Shown here: positions 59,037 to 64,000 of the stretch, in pieces
Layout of the letters: every line of letters starts with the position of its first letter
How positions within the stretch are numbered: position 1 is the stretch's first letter
Source of the DNA: Rhabdonatronobacter sediminivivens
GTDB taxonomy: Bacteria > Pseudomonadota > Alphaproteobacteria > Rhodobacterales > Rhodobacteraceae
Assembly: GCF_013415485.1 (NCBI RefSeq)
Contig: NZ_JACBXS010000014.1
Coordinates: forward strand, 34,045-98,044
Direction of reading: 5' to 3'
Length of the DNA: 64,000 nt
Notes under the pieces: generated by a model
The model's database searches: none
Seen by the model: the letters and a program-made list of their open reading frames with translations, nothing else
What the model was told of the DNA's origin: nothing
Translations under genes and position numbers: made by a program

Positions 59037-60088
59037 CCCTCCATCGCGGCCAGTTTCTCCGCCTGCTCGGCTGCGCTCAGGGCGTCGATGACCTCGTCCA
59101 GATCGCCCTGCAACACCTGATCCAGCTTGTAGAGCGTCAGGTTGATCCGGTGATCCGTCACGCGGCCTTGCGGAAAGTTGTAGGTGCGGATGCGTTCCGA
59201 CCGATCGCCCGAGCCAAGCTGCGCGCGGCGGGCATCGGCGCGGCTGTCGGCCTGGCGGCGGCGCTCCATGTCAAAGAGCCGCGCGCGCAGGACCTCCAGC
59301 GCGATGGCGCGGTTCTGATGCTGGGATTTCTCGGAACTGGTAACCACGATCCCGCTGGGAACATGGGTGATCCGCACCGCCGAATCGGTGGTGTTGACAT
59401 GCTGCCCCCCGGCCCCGCTGGCGCGCATGGTCTCGATCCGCAGGTCAGAGGGGTCGATGGCGATCTCCACCGCTTCGGCCTCAGGCAGGACGGCCACGGT
59501 GGCGGCCGAGGTGTGGATGCGCCCGCCCGATTCGGTGACCGGCACGCGCTGGACCCGATGCACGCCGGATTCGAATTTCAGCCGGGCAAAGACGCCTTCA
59601 CCGGCAATGCGCATCACCGCCTCGCGCAGCCCGCCCAGTTCGGTCTGCGCCATGGTGATGATGCTGACCTGCCAGCCGCGGGAGTCCGCGTAGCGCTGAT
59701 ACATGCGCAGCAGGTCGGCGGCGAACAGGCTCGCTTCCTCGCCCCCCGTGCCGGGGCGGATTTCGACAATGGCGGGGCGGGCATCGGCGGCGTCACGCGG
59801 GATCAGGGCCAGACGCAGGGCGGCCTCATGCGCGGGCAGATCCTCGCGCAGGCGGGTCAGCTCCTCGGCGGCCAGATCGCGCATTTCGGGGTCATCGAGC
59901 AGGGCCTCGGCCTCGGCCCTGGCCTGCAGGGCGGCGCGGTAGGCCCGGATTTCTTCCACCACCGGGCGCAGCTCACCATGTTCGCGGCCCAGGGCGGCCA
60001 GATCCTCGGGCGCGGCGCCAGCGGACAGGCGCGCCTCGATATATTCGAAGCGCTGCAGGATCTGATCAAGGGTTGCGTCGGCCAGCAT
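59033..60088 (-). CDS. prfA: peptide chain release factor 1
   Basis: 351-aa class I release factor for UAA and UAG. The GGQ catalytic loop is GAGGQHVN with the glycine pair at 227-228. The codon-reading P-x-T motif PVT is at 183-185 in [10 protein letters not shown], which identifies RF1 rather than RF2. [20 protein letters not shown] is the domain 2 start. It is followed by prmC with a 4-bp overlap. Confidence 0.97.
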   Translation of the reverse strand: MLADATLDQILQRFEYIEARLSAGAAPEDLAALGREHGELRPVVEEIRAYRAALQARAEAEALLDDPEMRDLAAEELTRLREDLPAHEAALRLALIPRDAADARPAIVEIRPGTGGEEASLFAADLLRMYQRYADSRGWQVSIITMAQTELGGLREAVMRIAGEGVFARLKFESGVHRVQRVPVTESGGRIHTSAATVAVLPEAEAVEIAIDPSDLRIETMRASGAGGQHVNTTDSAVRITHVPSGIVVTSSEKSQHQNRAIALEVLRARLFDMERRRQADSRADARRAQLGSGDRSERIRTYNFPQGRVTDHRINLTLYKLDQVLQGDLDEVIDALSAAEQAEKLAAMEG

Positions 60089-60141
60089 GGGCTTCCTTTG
60101 GCGCCCGCCTGCGCCGGGGTCAAGCCCCCTGGCCGGGGTGC

Positions 60142-60498
60142 TCAGTCCACCGGCATCAATGCCAGCGCGATCCGGCGGCCCTCGGACAGCAGCACGTTAT
60201 AGGTCCGGCAGGCGGCGGGCGAGGACATGACCTCAACCCCCAGCCCGGCCCCCTCCAGCGCGTCGCGCAGATCGGCGGGGATATGCGCGATCTCGGCCCC
60301 GGTGCCGACAAACAGCACATCCACCTGCCCGGCCAGCGCCAGCAGCGCATCCGCGTCACCATAGCCGCCCCAGTCAGCGACGATCCCCGGCGCGATCAGC
60401 AACGGCCCGGCATGGGCCTGCCCGCCGATGCGAAAGAAACCGGGGCCATAGCCTTCAACCGGTTGCGCCGCGCCGAAATCAACCTCGGACAGTCGCAT
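60142..60498 (-). CDS. Mth938-like (DUF498) domain protein
   Basis: 118-aa single-domain protein of the Mth938/NDUFAF3-like fold. Recognisable are the [10 protein letters not shown] strand, the central [12 protein letters not shown] loop, [56 protein letters not shown], which is the family core. The mitochondrial relative helps assemble respiratory complex I; the bacterial role is not defined. It sits directly behind secF, whose stop overlaps its ATG by one base, an arrangement common in alphaproteobacteria. Confidence 0.9.
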   Translation of the reverse strand: MRLSEVDFGAAQPVEGYGPGFFRIGGQAHAGPLLIAPGIVADWGGYGDADALLALAGQVDVLFVGTGAEIAHIPADLRDALEGAGLGVEVMSSPAACRTYNVLLSEGRRIALALMPVD

Positions 60499-61469
60499 CA
60501 GCCCTCCTTGACGCCGAACTGCGCCCCGGCCTTGTCGGCAGCGTTCTTCGACCAGTCACGCTTGACCCCCAGCCGGAGCATCATGGCAGCCCCCACGAAG
60601 ATCGAGGAATAGGTGCCCACGATCACGCCCCAGATCATGGCAAAGACAAAGCCGCGGATCACATCGCCCCCCAGCACAAAGAGCGAGATCAGCGCCAGAA
60701 GCGTGGTCACACTGGTCATGACCGTGCGCGACAGCGTCTCGTTGATCGAGATGTTCAGAACTTCTTTCAAGGGGCGCTTCTTGTACTTGATCAGGTTCTC
60801 GCGGACCCGGTCGAACACCACCACCGTGTCATTGAGCGAATAGCCCACAATGGTCAGGATGGCCGCGATGATCGCCAAGTCAAAGCGGATCTGCAGCACG
60901 GCGAACAACCCGATGGTCAGCACCACATCATGAACCAGCGCCGCCACCGCGCCCACGGAAAACTGCCATTCGAACCGCAGCCAGATGTAGAACAGCACCG
61001 CCGCCAGCGCCAATGTCACCGCGATGATGGCCGATTGCACCAGCTCGCCCGAGACCTTTGGCCCCACGGATTCCACCGCGGCGAAGCTCAGGGTCGGGTC
61101 TACCTGCTGGAGCGCGGACAGCACCGTGTCCAGTTGCGCGGGCGTGACCGATTCCGTGCCCTCCTGCGCCTGGATGCGGATCATGGCCACGTTGCGGTCA
61201 GCCCCGAAGGCGGGGTCAAAGACCTCGGTGATGGCGACATCGCCGAAATTGAGCGGGGTCATCGCGTCACGATAGGCACCGATATCCACCGGCTGCGTGG
61301 CCTCGGTCCGGATGGAGGTGCCGCCGCGGAAGTCGATACCGAAGTTCAGGCCCATGATCGCAAAGGCCACGACAGAAAGAACCATGGCCACGATCGACGT
61401 GCCAAAGGTCAGCCGGTAATGGCGGAAGAAGTCGATGCTGGTCTGGTCGGGGACGAGTTTCAGTCGCAT
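60498..61469 (-). CDS. secF: protein translocase subunit SecF
   Basis: 323-aa inner-membrane protein with six helices. The N-terminal region has the SecD/SecF motif GLNFGIDFRGGTSIRTE; after the periplasmic domain, helices 2-6 contain the RND-like signature TIVGYSLNDTVVVFDRVREN. SecF joins SecD and YajC to drive late steps of Sec export with the proton motive force. It follows secD with a 12-bp gap. Confidence 0.97.
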   Translation of the reverse strand: MRLKLVPDQTSIDFFRHYRLTFGTSIVAMVLSVVAFAIMGLNFGIDFRGGTSIRTEATQPVDIGAYRDAMTPLNFGDVAITEVFDPAFGADRNVAMIRIQAQEGTESVTPAQLDTVLSALQQVDPTLSFAAVESVGPKVSGELVQSAIIAVTLALAAVLFYIWLRFEWQFSVGAVAALVHDVVLTIGLFAVLQIRFDLAIIAAILTIVGYSLNDTVVVFDRVRENLIKYKKRPLKEVLNISINETLSRTVMTSVTTLLALISLFVLGGDVIRGFVFAMIWGVIVGTYSSIFVGAAMMLRLGVKRDWSKNAADKAGAQFGVKEG

Positions 61470-61481
61470 GGCGCTCTCTCC

Positions 61482-63149
61482 TCAGGCCAGAAGCGTCTTG
61501 GGGCGGGCGCGCTCGAAATAGATCACCACCATCAGCCGGGTGACAAAGAGCGCCGTGAAGACCGAGGTGATGATCCCCAGCCCCAGCGTGACCGCAAAGC
61601 CCCGCACCGGGCCAGAGCCCATGGCAAAGAGGATCAGCGCGGTGATCAGCGTGGTGATATTGGCGTCCAGAATGGCCGACAGCGCCTTTTCATAGCCCTG
61701 CTGGATGGCCCGCGCGGGGCCCTTGGCGGTGCGCATTTCCTCGCGTATTCGCTCGAAGATCAGCACCGTGGCATCCACCGCCATGCCGATGGTCAGCACG
61801 ATCCCGGCGATCCCCGGCAGGGTCAGCGTGGCACCGATGGCCGAGAGCAGCGCGAAGATCATGCTGACATTCAGAAGCAGCGCGATATTGGCGATCACAC
61901 CGAAACCGCCATAGGTCAGAAGCATGAACAGCAGCACCGCGGCAAAGGCCACCATGGCGGCGGTCCGGCCCGCGTCGATGCTGTCCTGACCCAGTTCGGG
62001 GCCGACGGTGCGTTCTTCAAGGAAATCCATCTCGGCGGGCAGCGCACCGGATCGCAGCAGAACGGCCAGTTGCGTGGTCTCCTCGACCGTGAAGCGGCCG
62101 GTGATGATCCCCGCCCCGCCCGAGATATGGGCCTGGATCACCGGGGCCGAGATCACCTCACCATCCAGCACGATGGCGAAGGGGTTGCCGATATTGGCCG
62201 CCGTATACTGGCCGAAGGCACGCCCCCCGGCGGGGTTGAAGCGGAAATTCACCGCCGGTCGGTTGTTCTGATCAAAGGCGGGCTGGGCATCCACCAGTTG
62301 ATCGCCGGTGACCACGGGCTGCTGTTCCAGGATGTAGTAGCGCCCCGGCTCGTCCAGGGACGGATGGATCAACTGGCGCGGCTCAGGTGCCTGATCGCCG
62401 TCCGAGGTGGTGCCGATCACCGGGTGAAAGGTCAGCCGCGCGGTGGTGCCGATCAGATCCTTCAATTCGCCCGCGGACCCGATACCCGGCACCTGGATCA
62501 GGATGCGGTCGGCGCCCTGGCGCTGGATGGTCGGCTCACGGGTGCCGGCCTCATCCACGCGGCGGCGGATGATTTCCAGCGACTGGCGCATGGTGCGCTC
62601 ATCGGTGGCCTGGCGTTCAGCATCGGACAGGGTGACGATGATCTCGGCCCCGTCGACACGGACATCCAGGTCGCGCGCGGTGCCGAAGCCGGTGACGGTC
62701 TGGGTGGGCTGGGACAGATCGCGCACGATCTGGGCGGCACGTCCCACGGCATCGGTGTTGGACACCTGCACCCGCAACTCGCCCGGCTCGGAGGGAATAC
62801 GCCGCACATTGCCGACGGTTTCGCGTTCATCGCGCAGGGCGTCGCGAACATCGGGCCACATGCCGTCAATGCGGTCGGCATAGACATCGCTGACCCGCAC
62901 CTCGGCCAGCAGATGCGCACCGCCGCGCAGGTCCAGGCCCAGATTGACCAGTGCTGAGGGAAGGAAATCCGGCCAGAGCGCCAGTTCATCGGCCACCTGA
63001 TCGGGGGTTGCCATTCCGGCCTCGACCGCGGCGCGCGCGTCGTTATGGCGTTCAACCCGATCATAGAACAGGTTCGGCATCGAAAACAGAATGCCCAGGG
63101 CGCAGACGCCCCAGATCATGATGCGCTTCCAGAGCGGAATTTGCAGCAT
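61482..63149 (-). CDS. secD: protein translocase subunit SecD
   Basis: 555-aa inner-membrane protein. After a signal-anchor helix (MIWGVCALGILFSMPNLFYD) comes the conserved GLDLRGGAHLLAEV motif, a large periplasmic domain with the QVPGI-type segment RILIQVPGIGSAGELKDLIG, and the membrane domain with VGPELGQDSIDAGRTAAMVAF, ATLTLPGIAGIVLTIGMAVDATVLIFERIREE. It powers the SecDF cycle. It is the first of the secD-secF-Mth938 group; yajC lies 207 bp upstream. Confidence 0.97.
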   Translation of the reverse strand: MLQIPLWKRIMIWGVCALGILFSMPNLFYDRVERHNDARAAVEAGMATPDQVADELALWPDFLPSALVNLGLDLRGGAHLLAEVRVSDVYADRIDGMWPDVRDALRDERETVGNVRRIPSEPGELRVQVSNTDAVGRAAQIVRDLSQPTQTVTGFGTARDLDVRVDGAEIIVTLSDAERQATDERTMRQSLEIIRRRVDEAGTREPTIQRQGADRILIQVPGIGSAGELKDLIGTTARLTFHPVIGTTSDGDQAPEPRQLIHPSLDEPGRYYILEQQPVVTGDQLVDAQPAFDQNNRPAVNFRFNPAGGRAFGQYTAANIGNPFAIVLDGEVISAPVIQAHISGGAGIITGRFTVEETTQLAVLLRSGALPAEMDFLEERTVGPELGQDSIDAGRTAAMVAFAAVLLFMLLTYGGFGVIANIALLLNVSMIFALLSAIGATLTLPGIAGIVLTIGMAVDATVLIFERIREEMRTAKGPARAIQQGYEKALSAILDANITTLITALILFAMGSGPVRGFAVTLGLGIITSVFTALFVTRLMVVIYFERARPKTLLA

Positions 63150-63308
63150 GGTGCGGATTACCCCCGTCGCGGCGCCGGGCGGAAGCGGCCCGGCCTGACC
63201 GCATATATGAATTCTGGCACGGAGCCCTCAAGCCCCATACCGCAAATGGCGCTCACGCCTGCGTCATGTCCAGGCCGCGCCACGGATGCCGACGCGGCCC
63301 CGGGCCGG

Positions 63309-63345
63309 GCGCGCCGGACCGGTTGGCAGGCAACCGGCGGCGCGC
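63309..63345 (-). terminator. hairpin after yajC
   Basis: GCGCGCCG-GA-CCGGTTG (63309-63325) pairs with CAACCGG-CGGCGCGC (63331-63345), a 15-bp stem with a GA bulge and a 5-nt loop, starting 11 bp past the yajC stop on the minus strand. There is no T-run. It may attenuate read-through into secD. Confidence 0.5.
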
Positions 63346-63356
63346 GGCCCGTGGCG

Positions 63357-63677
63357 TCATTCCTTGGCGGGTTCGGTCTTGGACGTCACGCTCTGGATGG
63401 TGTGCTTGATGACCCGCACACGCACGCCTTCGGAGAGTTCGACCTCGATCTCGCCATCTTCCTTGACCTTGGTGACCTTGCCCACCAGACCACCGGCAGT
63501 GATCACCTGATCACCGCGCCGCAGGGCCTCGACCATGGCGCGGTGTTCCTTCATCTTCTTCTGCTGGGGACGGATCAGCAGGAAGTACATGATCGCGAAG
63601 ATCAGGATGAAGGGCAGAATGGAAACCAGCGCACCGCCGGCACCGGCGTCCTGGGCATAAGCAGGGGAAACGAACAT
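63357..63677 (-). CDS. yajC: preprotein translocase subunit YajC
   Basis: 106-aa membrane protein with one N-terminal transmembrane helix (about 17-37, LVSILPFILIFAIMYFLLIRPQQKKMKEH), the I-R-P-Q-x-K-K motif directly after it and the small cytoplasmic domain ALRRGDQVITAGGLVGKVTKVKEDGEIEVEL. AGGAG lies 5 bp before the ATG at 63677, and the N-terminal AYAQDAG is the typical alphaproteobacterial form; the ATG at 63692 lacks a ribosome-binding site. It associates with SecDF. Confidence 0.95.
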   Translation of the reverse strand: MFVSPAYAQDAGAGGALVSILPFILIFAIMYFLLIRPQQKKMKEHRAMVEALRRGDQVITAGGLVGKVTKVKEDGEIEVELSEGVRVRVIKHTIQSVTSKTEPAKE

Positions 63678-64000
63678 CAAGGCTCCTGTCATTTGGCGGC
63701 GCAGGCCCGTTCGGACCGGCAGTCTTGTCGATTTGGGAAAACCGGGAGGGCCCGGGTCCGATTGCGGCGCACCCTATCCGCGAGATTTGCGCAATGCAAG
63801 GCAACCCGAAGGCCCGCCAGCATTGCATCCGCGTTGTCAGCGCCCGATGATCCCCCGTGCATCCCCCGGGAACGGGGCACTCCCGCCCGTCGGGATGCAT
63901 CAGAGATGCACCCTCCCGTTGGGCCGGGCCGCGCGCAAAGCGCGCGGCCCGGCCCCACCCCCGGGGGCGCCCCGCGCCGCGGGGGGGGCGGCCGGGGGGG
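63678..64000. other. 323-bp intergenic end of the window with a 16-bp hairpin
   Basis: No gene is supported here. At 63921-63936 (GGGCCGGGCCGCGCGC) and 63940-63955 is a perfect 16-bp inverted repeat with loop AAA, a very strong GC stem, probably a terminator or transcript-end structure for a gene that ends beyond the window. The last 40 bases are almost pure G/C runs. Confidence 0.5.

Noticed and set aside
1..64000. tRNA, rRNA, phage or insertion sequence genes
   Set aside because: I saw no tRNA-like cloverleaf with a TTCGA arm in a gap, no rRNA sequence, and no transposase, integrase or phage structural motifs in any frame.

Overview
The window is a GC-rich chromosomal segment from an alphaproteobacterium of the Rhodobacterales (Rhodobacteraceae/Roseobacter type). 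The evidence is the DUF6477/DUF6456 pair, the rpoH-rluD-DUF6476 neighbourhood, DUF4167, the rplM-rpsI and yajC-secD-secF arrangements, many TRAP and ABC importers, and a complete leucine (liu) catabolic operon. I see no rRNA or tRNA gene, phage gene, transposase, CRISPR array or plasmid function.

Layout. 1-3 kb: the end of an alpha/beta hydrolase, a MerR regulator, two coupled hotdog thioesterases and a MATE exporter. 3-4 kb: rpsI and rplM. 4-11 kb: an SseB-like protein, a DMT exporter, malonyl-CoA synthetase (matB), a quinone oxidoreductase, a GntR/FCD regulator and a class III aminotransferase. 11-15 kb: DUF6477/DUF6456, two small membrane proteins and a UbiH-type hydroxylase. 15-23.6 kb: an ectoine-type module (TeaABC-like TRAP importer, UspA, EutB, EutC, DoeA-like M24 protein) followed by a HAD nucleotidase and a GntR/FCD regulator. 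23.9-29.3 kb: an aminoethylphosphonate-type ABC importer with the ammonia-lyase PbfA. 29.7-34 kb: a DMT transporter and a TAXI-type TRAP importer. 34.4-37 kb: an SGNH-like secreted protein and a cobalt nitrile hydratase with its activator. 37-42.7 kb: a polyamine-type ABC importer with a YtcJ-like amidohydrolase. 42.9-50.9 kb: the liu operon (liuA, lprI-like, mccB, mccA, GST, hmgL, liuC). 51-54.5 kb: a MobA/MocA-like nucleotidyltransferase, a DMT exporter, a YedK-type peptidase and an M20 amidohydrolase. 54.8-63.7 kb: housekeeping genes (rpoH, rluD, prmC, prfA, secF, secD, yajC).

Most of the accessory part is uptake and catabolism of small nitrogen compounds: ectoine-like solutes, aminophosphonates, polyamines or related amines, nitriles and leucine.

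The most unusual non-coding signals are three intergenic hairpins whose loop is the quadruplex motif GGGTGGGTGGGTGGG, and an identical 12-bp palindrome (ATTTGATCAAAT) upstream of two genes 33 kb apart (the class III aminotransferase and the amidohydrolase of the polyamine-type operon). A third is a MITE-like imperfect inverted repeat bounded by a 19-bp near-perfect direct repeat between a gntR gene and pbfA. Among proteins, the M24 enzyme of the ectoine-type module appears to have lost all five canonical metal ligands, as in the creatinase/ectoine hydrolase branch of the family.

All family assignments are from reading the sequences. No database search was run.
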